Numbered from the stretch's first letter, positions 37,366 through 47,657 are shown. The stretch: 64,000 nucleotides of DNA from Bythopirellula polymerisocia (GCF_007860015.1 NZ_SJPS01000001.1:1116001-1180000); one strand, 5' to 3'. A program made the numbers and translations. The notes: generated by a model not told the origin, from the letters alone.

Positions 37366-38502
37366 ATGCAACACTTTCGCCGCGGCTCGATTCTATTTTG
37401 CATCGTTGTTGTCGTTTCCAGCATCGTTCGTGGCGATAATACGGCCCCGCCGCAAGAGTCCTCTGAAACCGTGGTGAGTATGGCTTTCGGTTGGCCCTTT
37501 CTCGACCCCGCTTCGATGGAGACACGTGGCGGCACGACGCAGGGGAGTAAGGTCACGTTAGACGAGGCGCCGAGCGAGGCCTGGCAGGAACTACAGCAAC
37601 CTACTCTTGCGAAGCGAGAACGAGACCGCCAGGCCATTCTGGCGATGGCGGGATCCTACCGAGTCAGTTTTCAGTTCATCGAATCGATGGGCTTTGCTGA
37701 GGATTACTCTCCGAGTCGCCCCTACTTTTCCTGGGCAACCGAGCATGTGCGCGTGCTCGAGGAGACCCCAACTTTTGTCAGTCTGCAACATACGCTGGTC
37801 ATGTATTTCGCAGACGAAGAAATGGGCGGGCCAATGGTTACAAAGCACTGGCGGCAGGATTGGACTTATGAGGACCGTGACCTCCATGTCTATCGAGGCA
37901 ATTCGATTTGGGAGCGGTTGCAACTCGACGAGGAAGAAGCCGCCGGAGCCTGGTCGCAAGCCGTGTTTCAAGTTGACGATTCGCCTCGGTACGAAGCTTT
38001 TGGTCGCTGGGAGCACGAGGATGGTTTTTCGCGCTGGACGAGCAACGACGCCTGGCGACCGCTGCCGCGTCGTGAGTTCTCAGTGCGTAACGATTACAAT
38101 GTGTTGGGTGGGACGCATGCGATCACCATCACGCCGACAGGCTGGGTGCATCTCCAGGAAAATTGTAAGCTACAAGTTGGCGACGAATCTGAGCCACCAC
38201 GATGTCTCGCCTGCGAGCTAGGGATCAATCGCTATGAGCGGATCGCTGAACCCAAAGTGCAAGAACCGGCAGACGCGTATTGGGCAAAGACTGGAGACTA
38301 CTGGAAAGAAGTGCGTAGCGCTTGGGAAGAAGTCTTTCGCAAACGCGATCGATTCCAACTCAAGAAAGCAGCGAACGGCAAGAAACTCTACGAAGAGCAC
38401 TTTGGATACGCAGCAGAGATCGAAGAATCGGGCGAATACGATACCCAGAGTGGTCAGACCCATGCTCAGGAAACGATCGAGAATTTTCTAGTGACGCCGT
38501 GA
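37366..38502 (+). CDS. Secreted DUF6607-like protein
   Basis: 378 residues with a signal peptide (QHFRRGSILFCIVVVVSSI). The conserved parts LQHTLVMYFADEEMGGPM, TKHWRQDWTYEDRDLHVYRG, QAVFQVDDSPRYEAFGRW and WRPLPRREFSVRNDYNVL match what I remember of DUF6607, a family found mainly in Bacteroidetes and planctomycetes with no known function. GGAG precedes the ATG at 37366; the open frame from 37222 is not needed. The preceding AKR gene is on the same strand, about 200 bp away. Confidence 0.78.
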   Translation: MQHFRRGSILFCIVVVVSSIVRGDNTAPPQESSETVVSMAFGWPFLDPASMETRGGTTQGSKVTLDEAPSEAWQELQQPTLAKRERDRQAILAMAGSYRVSFQFIESMGFAEDYSPSRPYFSWATEHVRVLEETPTFVSLQHTLVMYFADEEMGGPMVTKHWRQDWTYEDRDLHVYRGNSIWERLQLDEEEAAGAWSQAVFQVDDSPRYEAFGRWEHEDGFSRWTSNDAWRPLPRREFSVRNDYNVLGGTHAITITPTGWVHLQENCKLQVGDESEPPRCLACELGINRYERIAEPKVQEPADAYWAKTGDYWKEVRSAWEEVFRKRDRFQLKKAANGKKLYEEHFGYAAEIEESGEYDTQSGQTHAQETIENFLVTP

Positions 38503-38566
38503 ACGATGCCATTAGTGCAAAGGGTAGACAGGATCGAGTTCTACGAGTTCCGGCATTTGCGGCAAG

Positions 38567-38632
38567 AGTCGAGAGCTGAGAGTCGAGTGCCAGAATGATG
38601 GCTCTGGACTCTCGACTCATTGTTCTCGACTA
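38567..38632. repeat. Inverted repeat related to that at 1116-1183
   Basis: AGTCGAGAGCTGAGAGTCGAG (left) faces GACTCTCGACTC...CTCGACT (right) around TGCCAGAATGATGGC. The core resembles the repeat at 1116-1183. It lies between two convergent genes (38502 and 38696), where a terminator would be useful. Confidence 0.6.
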
Positions 38633-38695
38633 AGGCGTTGTCGGAAATCGTTTTCCTCACTCCGGCCTACGAAAAGCAATCGAACATCGCGTGCT

Positions 38696-40060
38696 CTAGG
38701 GCGCTAACAACAACCGCCCCGGATTGGCGAGATAGCGTTTCACGTCGTTCAAGAATCGAGCTGCAGCTGCGCCATCCACTACGCGATGGTCGTAGGTAAT
38801 AGAGAGGGGCATGATCAGTCGCGGTTCGAGCTGCTCTTTGACATACATGGGCAGTGTGCGACTGCGGCCGACTAACAAAATCGCGACCTCGGGGGGATTG
38901 ATAATCGGCGTTGAGTAGGTGCCGCCGACGGCGCCCAGGTTGCTGATCGTAAAGGTACCCCCGCGTAAATCCTCGATAGCAAACGTCCCTTCGCGGGCTG
39001 CCGTTGCCATCGCGGCCATCTCTCGCGCGATCTGAGGGATACTCTTGCGATCGGCGTCACGAAGGACGGGTACAATCAGACCTTTCTCGGTATCGACAGC
39101 GATCCCGATATTCACGTATTCCTTGTAGATGATTTCGTCGCCCGACTCACTCACCGAGGCATTGACTATCGGGTGTTGGCGGAGAGCTGTCGCTATCGCC
39201 TTCACTAGAAACGGCATCGACGTGAGTTTGACCCCTTGCGAGGCGTAGTCATCCTTGCTGTCTTTGCGGATTCGCTCCAGTTCGGTCACATCGACATCGT
39301 CAAAGTTCGTGAGCTGAGGGATCGTCGAATAGGATGCGAACATGTTGCGGGCGATTGTCTGCCGCAGCCGCGACATTTTCTCCCGTCGCACGGCGCCGTG
39401 GCTGTCGCTGTCCGGTGTGCCGGGGGGGGTCACTCCCTGCGACACACTCGACGCTGCCTGGGCATTGCTTGCGCGGACATGGACGCGGACATCCTCCTCG
39501 GTGATGCGGCTTCCGCTCGCCGGTCGCACGCGTCGCAAATCGACACCCAACTCGCGGGCTAAGCGGCGCACTGCTGGTCCCGCTGCAGAGGGAGCGTGGC
39601 CATCACCTGCCGTGGCAGGGATTTCCTTGGTGGGTGAGGGTTTGACGACTGCCTTTGGTGTTGGCTCGGGTTCGACAATGGCTGGAACATCGTCTGTCGG
39701 TGCGGGAGGAATGGCTGCTTCTGAAGTCTCTGGTTGGGATTTCGCTTCCGCTCTTGGCTTCGGCTTTTCCTCTGCAGGCTTCTCAGCGGGTTCTGGTGAA
39801 GGCTTTCCGTTGGAAGCACCCTCTGCGGCTTCAATCTCCAGGATTGGCGCACCAACCTCGATCGTATCTCCCTCCGAAACCAGGAGTTTGATGACCTTGC
39901 CCGCTTCAGGGCTGGGGATCGGCATGGTCGCCTTGTCGGTCTCCACCTCGATGAGGTCTTGATCAACCGTGACCGTGTCACCGGCTGCCACCAGGATCGA
40001 AAGCACATCGCCGGATTCAATTTTCTCGCCCAAATGGGGCAGTTTTATTTGTGTTGCCAT
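38696..40060 (-). CDS. aceF: Dihydrolipoamide acetyltransferase (pyruvate dehydrogenase E2)
   Basis: 454 residues. A single lipoyl domain (1-78) with lipoyl-Lys43 in ETDKATMP, then a Pro/Ala/Glu-rich linker (about 85-155), the peripheral subunit-binding domain (PAVRRLARELGVDLRRVRP, about 165-200) and a CAT domain from about 228 (REKMSRLRQTIARNM) to the catalytic HRVVDG (His425). It transfers the acetyl group to CoA in the PDH complex. One lipoyl domain instead of the three of enterobacteria is common in other phyla. Start ATG at 40060. It follows aceE by 70 bp on the same strand. Confidence 0.94.
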   Translation of the reverse strand: MATQIKLPHLGEKIESGDVLSILVAAGDTVTVDQDLIEVETDKATMPIPSPEAGKVIKLLVSEGDTIEVGAPILEIEAAEGASNGKPSPEPAEKPAEEKPKPRAEAKSQPETSEAAIPPAPTDDVPAIVEPEPTPKAVVKPSPTKEIPATAGDGHAPSAAGPAVRRLARELGVDLRRVRPASGSRITEEDVRVHVRASNAQAASSVSQGVTPPGTPDSDSHGAVRREKMSRLRQTIARNMFASYSTIPQLTNFDDVDVTELERIRKDSKDDYASQGVKLTSMPFLVKAIATALRQHPIVNASVSESGDEIIYKEYVNIGIAVDTEKGLIVPVLRDADRKSIPQIAREMAAMATAAREGTFAIEDLRGGTFTISNLGAVGGTYSTPIINPPEVAILLVGRSRTLPMYVKEQLEPRLIMPLSITYDHRVVDGAAAARFLNDVKRYLANPGRLLLAP

Positions 40061-40130
40061 TGAGTTAGTCGTTGGGCGTTAGTTGTTAGTAGTTTGTCAT
40101 AGGACATTTTTACTTGCTCATTCGTTCTCT

Positions 40131-42842
40131 CTACGCATACAGTGCCGAGGGTTTCTCGGGATCGATCTTCAAGTCTTTGATAACTCCTGCCAGCTTTTTC
40201 TTGTCGAACTTGTCTCGCTCGCTCAGTTGCGTGAGGGCAGCGAGGGTGATGCACTCGGCGTCGACTTCAAAGTGGCGCCGCAAGGCCTCACGGGATTCGC
40301 TGCGACCCATGCCGTCGGTCCCTAAGGCGAAGAGGCCGCCGGGAATCCACGGGTTCAGCTGCTCGGCCAAAATCCGCATATAATCGCTGGCAGCGATCAC
40401 GGGGCCTTCGACCTCGGCGATTTGCTGCTCCAGATAGGAGACTCGCGGTTTCTTGCCTGGGTTGAGCATGTTCCAGCGCTGACATTCCTGCGCGTCACGG
40501 CGCAGCTGGGTATAACTGGTCACACTCCACACATCACTGGAGACACCATACTTCTCGGCCAGGATGCCGGCAGCCCGCAGCGTTTCATTGAGTATCGGGC
40601 CGCTGCCGAATAGTTGGACCTTTGCTTTGGCTTTCCCTTCCGTTTCATTACTCGCACAACGGTACATGCCACGAATGATCCCTTCCTCGCACCCTGCGGG
40701 CATCTCGGGCATCAGATAGTTTTCGTTCTCGAGCGTGATGTAATAAATGGCCTGCTCATTATCCTCGTACATACGTTTGAGGCCATCGAAGATGATGACC
40801 GCCGTCTCGTAGGCGTATGCAGGGTCGTAGGCCCGCACCGTTGGGAAGGCCATCGCGTTCACCAGGCTGTGACCATCCTGATGCTGGAGGCCTTCACCGT
40901 TGAGGGTCGTGCGGCCTGCTGTGCCTCCGAGCATGAAACCCTTGGCCCGCATGTCGGCGGCGGCCCAGACGAGGTCACCGATCCGCTGGAATCCGAACAT
41001 TGAATAATAGATGAACATGGGAATCATGTTCACCCCGTGCGAGGCGTAAGCTGTACCTGCCGCGTTGAACGAGGACATGCTCCCCGCTTCGGTGATCCCT
41101 TCTTCGAGTAGTTGCCCGTCCTTAGCTTCTTTGTAGTAAGCCACCTGATCGGAATCGACAGGATCGTAGAGCTGACCCAGATGGGAATAGATTCCCACTT
41201 GGCGAAACAAACCTTCCATGCCGAACGTGCGAGATTCATCGGGGACGATCGGCACGATGTTCTTACCTATCTCTTTATCTCGGAGCAAATCTCCAAGCAA
41301 GCGAACGAAGCCCATCGTGGTGGACATCTCTTTGCCAGGGCCCTTGCTTACGAGCTTGGCCATCGTCTTTTCGTAGCCGGACAGGCGGGGGACCTTCAAG
41401 GTGATTGGCTCAGTACTACGACTCGGAACGAAGCCTCCCAATTCTTCCCGGCGGGCACGCAGATATCTCATCTCGGGGCTGTCCGCCGGAGGTTTGTAGA
41501 AAGGCGCCTCGGCAACCCGCTCGTCAGAAATGGGTATTCCAAATCGCGTGCGGAATTCGCGGAGTTCTTCTTCGTTGAGCTTCTTTTGATTATGGGTGAT
41601 GTTGCGGCCTTCGCCCCCTTCGCCCAGACCGTACCCCTTGATGGTCTTGGCGATCACTACGGTTGGCTTGCCATTTCGCTGACAGGCTAGTTGGTAAGCG
41701 GCAAACACTTTCTCAGGATCATGCCCGCCACGGCGCATCTTGCTGAGTTTCTCGTCGGAATAATTCTTCACCATTTCCAGCAGTTCAGGATACTTGCCGA
41801 AGAAATCCTTCCGGATGAAATCACCTGGCGAGACGACGTACTTCTGGTATTGGCCATCGACTACTTCCATCATCCGTTGGGCGAGCAGACCGGTTTCGTC
41901 ATCCTCCAAGAGAGGATCCCAGTCGTTGCCCCAAATGACCTTGATGACGTTCCAACCTGCACCGCGGAAAGCCCCTTCAAGCTCTTGGATGATCTTGCCG
42001 TTGCCGCGCACTGGTCCATCGAGCCGTTGCAGATTGCAGTTGATGACGAAGACGAGTCCATCCAGGTGTTCACGGGCAGCAAGTGTGATTGCGCCCAACG
42101 ATTCCGGCTCATCGCATTCGCCATCTCCAAGAAACGCCCAAACACGCTTTTGAGAGCAATCCTTGATCCCGCGATCGGTCAGGTATTCGTTGAAGCGTGC
42201 CTGATAGATTGCCATGATCGGCCCGAGGCCCATCGAGACGGTGGGGAACTCCCAGAAGTTGGGCATCAGCCACGGGTGGGGATAGGAAGAGAGTCCACCA
42301 CCTTCACCCAACTCACGACGGAAGTTAACGAGGTTCTGTTCAGTAATACGACCTTCCATGAATGCGCGGGCATACATGCCAGGTGCCGCATGACCTTGGA
42401 AATAAACCTGATCGCCCCCGAATCCATCTTCGCCACGACCGCGGATGAAGTGATTCAGGGCGACCTCGTAGAGGGTTGCCGACGAAGCGTAAGTCGAAAT
42501 ATGACCACCAGGCGAAGCGGGATCGCGATTCGCACGTGTGACCATTGCCATTGCGTTCCAGCGAATAAAGCTTTTGATACGCCGCTCCATTTCGCGGTTA
42601 CCTGGGTAAGGAGGCTGCTTCTCACGCGAAATGGTGTTGTAGTAGGGAGTCGTGGCGGTGAAGGGTAAATCGACCCCGTTGCGGTGGGCCGTCTGCTCCA
42701 AGGCGGCGAGTAATTGCTGAAGCCGTTCCGGTCCTTTGCTTTCCAGCACATAGTCCAGCGACTCGAGCCATTCTGCGGTCTCGGCCGGGTCGATGTCATT
42801 AGGAATTGGCGACTTGATCAGTTCAGCTTTAGTATTGGCCAT
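40131..42842 (-). CDS. aceE: Pyruvate dehydrogenase E1 component, homodimeric type
   Basis: 903 residues, the length of AceE-type E1. Recognisable parts: YASSATLYEVALNHFIRG, GGDQVYFQGHAAPGMYARAF, ThDP/Mg motif GDGECDEPES...NCNLQRLDGPV, and the later TPP site (GITEAGSMSSFNAAG, RTTLNGEGLQHQDGHS). It decarboxylates pyruvate and reductively acetylates the E2 lipoyl group. RBS TTAGGAA precedes the ATG at 42842. Only this E1 form is present here; there is no alpha/beta E1 pair. The next gene upstream is lpd after a 214-bp gap that contains a repeat. Confidence 0.95.
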   Translation of the reverse strand: MANTKAELIKSPIPNDIDPAETAEWLESLDYVLESKGPERLQQLLAALEQTAHRNGVDLPFTATTPYYNTISREKQPPYPGNREMERRIKSFIRWNAMAMVTRANRDPASPGGHISTYASSATLYEVALNHFIRGRGEDGFGGDQVYFQGHAAPGMYARAFMEGRITEQNLVNFRRELGEGGGLSSYPHPWLMPNFWEFPTVSMGLGPIMAIYQARFNEYLTDRGIKDCSQKRVWAFLGDGECDEPESLGAITLAAREHLDGLVFVINCNLQRLDGPVRGNGKIIQELEGAFRGAGWNVIKVIWGNDWDPLLEDDETGLLAQRMMEVVDGQYQKYVVSPGDFIRKDFFGKYPELLEMVKNYSDEKLSKMRRGGHDPEKVFAAYQLACQRNGKPTVVIAKTIKGYGLGEGGEGRNITHNQKKLNEEELREFRTRFGIPISDERVAEAPFYKPPADSPEMRYLRARREELGGFVPSRSTEPITLKVPRLSGYEKTMAKLVSKGPGKEMSTTMGFVRLLGDLLRDKEIGKNIVPIVPDESRTFGMEGLFRQVGIYSHLGQLYDPVDSDQVAYYKEAKDGQLLEEGITEAGSMSSFNAAGTAYASHGVNMIPMFIYYSMFGFQRIGDLVWAAADMRAKGFMLGGTAGRTTLNGEGLQHQDGHSLVNAMAFPTVRAYDPAYAYETAVIIFDGLKRMYEDNEQAIYYITLENENYLMPEMPAGCEEGIIRGMYRCASNETEGKAKAKVQLFGSGPILNETLRAAGILAEKYGVSSDVWSVTSYTQLRRDAQECQRWNMLNPGKKPRVSYLEQQIAEVEGPVIAASDYMRILAEQLNPWIPGGLFALGTDGMGRSESREALRRHFEVDAECITLAALTQLSERDKFDKKKLAGVIKDLKIDPEKPSALYA

Positions 42843-42889
42843 TAAACGGGTTCCTAACGGATTAGTTTGCCTCGCGTCTGAAATTAAGA

Positions 42890-43056
42890 AATTAGACGCG
42901 GATTGACGCGGATCGACTGGATTTCCGCGGATTAATTCTATTGAATATTCGTGATTTGTTTTGACTCAATCCAACCAATTGTATCACTACCTGCTCTCAA
43001 GGAAATTTTCATCTGCGTCCATCCGCCGAATCCGCGTTTATCAGCGTTCTATTTCT
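42890..43056. repeat. Dispersed repeat with inverted ends between lpd and aceE
   Basis: The left end reads GAAATTAGACGCGGATTGACG and the right end GCGTCCATCCGCCGAATCCGCG...CGTTCTATTTC, partly inverted (rough CGCGGAT/ATCCGCG dyads). The same type of sequence (AAATTAGACACGGATG... CATCCGTGTTCCATT) occurs at 60606-60714. No coding capacity. It may separate transcription of lpd and aceE. Confidence 0.55.
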
Positions 43057-44490
43057 TCATGAATCTTCGGTTTTCTTTCGTTTAGGTCGATAGACTTCCG
43101 TGGCGGTGCCCAAGTAGACTTCTCCGGCGAATGCAACGGTTTCACTCAATGTCGGGTGAGGATGGATCGATTCGGCCACGTCGCGCATGGTGCAACCCAT
43201 CTCGATGGCCACGACCGCCTCGGCGATCAACTCGCCAGCACCGGTGCCCACGATACCGCAGCCAAGTACCCGGTCGGTCTCTGGGTCAACGAGCCACTTG
43301 GTCAGTCCATCGGTCTTGCCAATGGCAATGGCTCGGCCACTTGCTTGCCAGGGGTATTGTGCGATTTCTACTTTGATGCCGTCGCGCTTGGCTTCGTCGG
43401 CAGTCAGACCCGCCCAAGCAATTTCTGGCTCGGTGAACACAACCGCGGGGATCGCTGCTTTGTCAAAGGCAGCCGGTTCGCCGGCAAGTACCTCGGCTGC
43501 GACCTTACCTTCGTGAGAAGCCTTGTGGGCGAGCATCGGATCGCCCGCCACATCGCCAATGGCGAGGATGTGGGGGTCGGAAGTTTCCTGGCGGTCGTTC
43601 ACTTCGACAAAACCGCGCTTGTTGATTGTTACCTTAGTATTCTCCAGCCCCAGGCCCGTCGACACGGGTCGGCGACCGACTGATACCAGCACGCGGTCGA
43701 AGGTGAGTGTCTCTTTCCCGTCGGCGCCTTCTACCTGCACTTCGACTTGTTTGCCAGTGTCTTCAAGGCCCAGCACCTTGGTCTCCAGGTAGATCTTGGC
43801 AAACAGTTTTTCGAGACGCTTGTGGAGTGGTTTGACCAGATCGCGATCTGCACCAGGGAGCAAACCATCCAAAAGCTCCACCACGGTTACCTTACTCCCT
43901 AACTCGGCGTAGACGGTGCCCATCTCCAGGCCAATATATCCGCCACCAATCACTAGCAGTGACTTGGGAACCTCTTCCAATTTGAGAGCGCCGGTCGAGT
44001 CCATCACTCGCGGCGAACCGATGCTGAACATCTTGGGCATTGCAGGAACCGAGCCGGTCGCCAAGATGCAATGGTCGAAGGTGATTCGTTGACTCTCGTA
44101 AGTTTCGGGGTTCCCACCTTCGAGTTGGAGGGTTTGTGAATCGACGAAGATACCACGGGCATTGACGACTCGCACGTTCCGCCGCTTGGCCAGTTGGGCA
44201 AGTCCGCCAGTAAGAGTGTCGATGACCTTTTCTTTGCGGGCCCGCATCGTGTCGACATCGAGCTTCATCTTGCCGAAGCTGACGCCCCACTCGCCCATGT
44301 CGCGGGCCTCGCTGATCACCTTGGCCACATGCAGCAGTGCCTTGGAAGGGATACACCCGCGTAGCAGACAAGTTCCCCCCAGTCGAGAATCAGCCTCGAC
44401 AATCGTGACCTGCATACCCAGGTCGGCGGCCATGAAGGCCGCAGCATATCCCCCAGGACCACCCCCTAATACGACAACTTGCGAGTGCAT
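43057..44490 (-). CDS. lpdA: Dihydrolipoyl dehydrogenase (E3)
   Basis: 477 residues from the ATG at 44490. FAD site VVVLGGGPGGYAAAFMA, redox disulfide GGTCLLRGCIPSKALLH (Cys41/Cys46), NAD site VIGGGYIGLEMG, and the catalytic His-Glu near ESIHPHPTLSE. It reoxidises E2-bound dihydrolipoamide for pyruvate dehydrogenase and related complexes. The longer frame (to 44505) would need a TTG start; the ATG is preceded by GGAAAACGG. It is first in the minus-strand set lpd, aceE, aceF. Confidence 0.95.
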   Translation of the reverse strand: MHSQVVVLGGGPGGYAAAFMAADLGMQVTIVEADSRLGGTCLLRGCIPSKALLHVAKVISEARDMGEWGVSFGKMKLDVDTMRARKEKVIDTLTGGLAQLAKRRNVRVVNARGIFVDSQTLQLEGGNPETYESQRITFDHCILATGSVPAMPKMFSIGSPRVMDSTGALKLEEVPKSLLVIGGGYIGLEMGTVYAELGSKVTVVELLDGLLPGADRDLVKPLHKRLEKLFAKIYLETKVLGLEDTGKQVEVQVEGADGKETLTFDRVLVSVGRRPVSTGLGLENTKVTINKRGFVEVNDRQETSDPHILAIGDVAGDPMLAHKASHEGKVAAEVLAGEPAAFDKAAIPAVVFTEPEIAWAGLTADEAKRDGIKVEIAQYPWQASGRAIAIGKTDGLTKWLVDPETDRVLGCGIVGTGAGELIAEAVVAIEMGCTMRDVAESIHPHPTLSETVAFAGEVYLGTATEVYRPKRKKTEDS

Positions 44491-44674
44491 CAAACCGTTT
44501 TCCAATGAACCAATTAGGACTTGCCAATGCGAGGCAGAGAAACCCCCAGTTTACCCGAACAAACCGTTCTCACAATGCCTAAGCAAGAGGCTGCGGACAC
44601 TGTGAAACACGTGAAATCTCGACCTTGCGCTGCTGCACATGAGTTAAGGAGAAAGCTTTTCAACGGTTCCACAC

Positions 44675-45655
44675 ATGAAAGAGGTTCTAGGATTTAATGC
44701 TATGCCGCATGCCGTCGAACTTAAGAAGTATATCATTGCTGGTGGCAGCGGTTTTCTGGGTGTCTCACTGGCGCATCATCTTGCCAAATACGGCGCTTCG
44801 GTCACGATCCTCTCTCGAAGTGAGCCCAAAGTTGCCGGTCCTTGGCAGCACGTCACGTGGGACGCCAGAACACAAGGGTCATGGCAAAACCAGTTGAACG
44901 AAGCCGACGGCTTAATCAACCTTACGGGTCGCAACGTCAACTGTATCAAGACACCAGACCACCAGGACGAGATTCTGCGTTCTCGAGTGGAAGCAACACG
45001 GATCTTAGGCGTGGCGCTGCGGACCGTCGATACACCTCCTCCTGTGTGGGTGCAAATGAGCACGGCACACATTTACGGAGATCCGCCGCGGGCAATGTGC
45101 ACGGAAGATTCCCCCTGTGGATACGGACTAGCACCATTTGTAGGGAAGGCGTGGGAAGAAGCATTTCACGCGAGCCTCTTGCCCTCGCAGCGAGGCGTCC
45201 TCCTGAGAACCAGTTTCGTGCTGGGCCGCAATCGCGGAGCAGGTGGCGGCGCTCTCGCGACGCTTGGTATGCTCGCTCGACTAGGCCTGGGAGGCAAAGT
45301 CGGTAGTGGGTCGCAAGGAATGAGTTGGATTCATGAAGCAGACATGAATCAACTTTTCGAACGTGCTCTGACTGACGGCAACATGCAGGGAACCTACATC
45401 GCTTCGTCGCCACACCCAGTTTCACAAATAGAATTCATGCGAGAGCTGCGTCGCGATGTTCGGATGCCCATCGGACTGCCTGCCTTTGAGTGGATGGTGC
45501 GAATAGGTGCGCGATGGCTGCTACGCACCGACCCAGAACTTGCGCTCTACGGGCGATTTGTGATTTCCAAACGCCTTGCAGAGGAAGGGTTCGAGTTTCA
45601 GTACGCAAGGCTTCGGGAATCGCTTGATGATCTGCTCGGGAATAGAAAGAAATGA
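44675..45655 (+). CDS. TIGR01777-type NAD-dependent epimerase (SDR39U1/YfcH-like)
   Basis: 326 residues. N-terminal Rossmann [19 protein letters not shown] (GGSGFLG), then [38 protein letters not shown] and [16 protein letters not shown]. These are the hallmarks of the TIGR01777 group, an extended SDR with unclear substrate. A late Tyr (AHIYGD) may be the catalytic residue. Two start codons are possible (44675 and 44702); GGAG is far from the first and AGGA near the second. I keep 44675 and note the doubt. Confidence 0.85.
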   Translation: MKEVLGFNAMPHAVELKKYIIAGGSGFLGVSLAHHLAKYGASVTILSRSEPKVAGPWQHVTWDARTQGSWQNQLNEADGLINLTGRNVNCIKTPDHQDEILRSRVEATRILGVALRTVDTPPPVWVQMSTAHIYGDPPRAMCTEDSPCGYGLAPFVGKAWEEAFHASLLPSQRGVLLRTSFVLGRNRGAGGGALATLGMLARLGLGGKVGSGSQGMSWIHEADMNQLFERALTDGNMQGTYIASSPHPVSQIEFMRELRRDVRMPIGLPAFEWMVRIGARWLLRTDPELALYGRFVISKRLAEEGFEFQYARLRESLDDLLGNRKK

Positions 45656-45977
45656 GCGGCACTCTCGGCTCTACTAACAAGACCGGTCTTCACGTCGTTT
45701 GAAATTGATTGAAACCGCTAAGCAAGCGGGGGCGCGATGAAACAATCTATTGCGATTTCTTGGCAAGCATCTGCGCCCCACCGCACTGTGTGTTGAACTT
45801 TTTTGGCTCTCCGGAACTGTGAGGGATAAGTTTTCGCGAAAACGTTAGTGCTGTAAATAAAAGCGGGAAATATAGCGAAATGAAAGCGAATTTCTAATTT
45901 AGTTAGACAAAAATGACTGCAAAGCTCATCAATAGCCAAGGGAACGAATAGAATCACTTCCATAAGGAGCACGCCTC
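45656..45977. promoter_or_regulatory. Intergenic region with a GTTTTCGCGAAAAC palindrome
   Basis: No gene seen. A perfect 14-bp palindrome GTTTTCG/CGAAAAC (45830-45843) lies 135 bases before the secreted protein at 45978, in an AT-rich stretch with several possible -10 boxes. AAGGAG precedes the ATG. Confidence 0.4.
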
Positions 45978-47657
45978 ATGTCGCGGCGACTTACCTGGCT
46001 ATTGACCGCCATCAGTTGGTTTTCTCTTTGCATGGACGCAGTGCGAGCGAAGGATGAGAATCCTTCAGGAATTGCCGAGCAGCGTTTAGTCACCTTGCCG
46101 GTGCAATGTGTCAATGAGACGGGCTAACCCGTACCTGGTGTCGAATTAAGTCCTTGGGCGTTGAGAAGCTCGCAAGGGCACGGAATGTGGAACGTTGAGC
46201 GGACAGGCTACGAACTGCCTGCCAAGGGGGTGTCCGATGCCAATGGCATGGTCGAGGTCCAATACCCGTATTGTGCCAACACCAAGGAGCATGTCCTCAC
46301 GACCCAGTTGACTCTGTCAGTGGACCATCCTGACTATGTGTTCGAGAGCTACCACGATGTCAATGTGCCATATGAAGCAGATGAGCCACATCAGATAGAG
46401 CTCAAGCCAGGAGTCACCTTCGAGATCGAGCCGATTGAGAATGGCAAACCTGCCGGCTTGGAGGATCTTCATTGTATCTGGTCGGATGGGCGAAGCTGGC
46501 TGTCAGATTTGAAACCAACGTTATCTCCGAATGGGACCCTGATAATCCCGCCGCTTCCCGAAGGGAAAAACCAAGTGATGGTGGTTCGTCTTGAGGGCGA
46601 GCATGCGACCCATTTCAGCCGGATCGAGACGGTGGAGGGAAAAGCCGGCGAGACAGTTAAGTGTCGCCTGGAGTTGTTGCCAGCCGTGCGCGTCACTGGC
46701 CGATTGAGTGACGACGTCCGTCGGCCGATTCACCATGGACGGGTCTGTGTCTCATCGCTGCCTGCGAACCATCATATTCATAGTGTCGAGTGGGGAACTT
46801 GGGCCGCGATTTCTGAAGATGGAACCTTTGTGATTGAACGCTGGCCAAGAACTGAAGCCATGCAGGTGATCGCATTGGCGGACGGCTACGTTGCCCGATC
46901 CGGCAGCCCTCCAGCAGGGATTGAGCCGCGGGACCCTGATTTCTACGATCGCCCCCAAGTCTTCCTGGGCGAGCAGTTGTCGCAGGAGTTGCTTGTCGAA
47001 ATGGAGCCGATGGTAAAGTGTGAAATTGATGTTGTAGATCATCGAGAACAGTCTGTACTCGGTGCCATAATAAATTCCTATCCCAATGTCGGCTGGTGGA
47101 ATTCCGGTTCACAGATTTATTGTGCTACTCTAGCCCGCAGTGAGCGAATGATTTTAACAAAAGATTTCTTTTCATTTTTGGAGAAGAATGGTCCCGAGCC
47201 ATTTGAAGCCGTGACTGACTCAAAAGGACACGCCACGATGTTTCTCCCCGAAGGCAAAGAAGACCTTCGAGTGAGTCACGAGCATTTCGAATTACCTGTC
47301 AACCGAGGCAGTCGAGAGCAGGAGGTGACTCTGAAGCAGGGCGAGACGACCCATGCGCGACTCGAATTGCAACCCAAAGGGCAAGAGTTTCTCGGCGAAT
47401 GGGACAAACTCGCTGGAGTGCTCTTTGGCTGCACCGGGGAAGAATGCCGTCGTCTGCTTGCCGACGACGGTTTTCGCAATCGCATCGAAAAGGTCCGTGA
47501 GCAATATTCTGAAAGTGACGACCCCACCGACCCGGCCTTGCTGACAAACGCCTACTCGATGATCTCCGACGCCTTTCAAGAACTGGGCGACAAGGAAGAG
47601 GCCCGTCTTTGGCAACGCAAAGCCAAAGAACAGGCCAAGAAGATCGAAGGGGAATGA
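45978..47657 (+). pseudogene. Secreted protein with Ig-like regions, interrupted by an in-frame TAA
   Basis: ATG at 45978 (AAGGAG before it) and a signal peptide (RRLTWLLTAISWFSLCMDAV). TAA at codon 50 (46125-46127) falls between CVNETG and PVPGVELSPW. The frame then continues to 47657 with no further stop; Lys, Gln or Glu would be expected by pattern (xxG-K/Q-PVPGVxL). The rest is beta-rich (VRVTGRLSDDVRRPIHHGRV, carboxypeptidase-regulatory-like) with an acidic helical end (LLADDGFRNRIEKVREQYSES). Planctomycetes have many such hypothetical exported proteins. Function unknown. Confidence 0.68.

Noticed and set aside
41691..42668. 325-residue plus-strand ORF opposite aceE
   Set aside because: Antisense shadow of a clear enzyme gene; no domain.
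22465..47657. Genetic-code reassignment of TAA/TAG to explain four in-frame stops
   Set aside because: Other genes in the window end normally at TAA or TAG, and the expected residues at the four sites differ.
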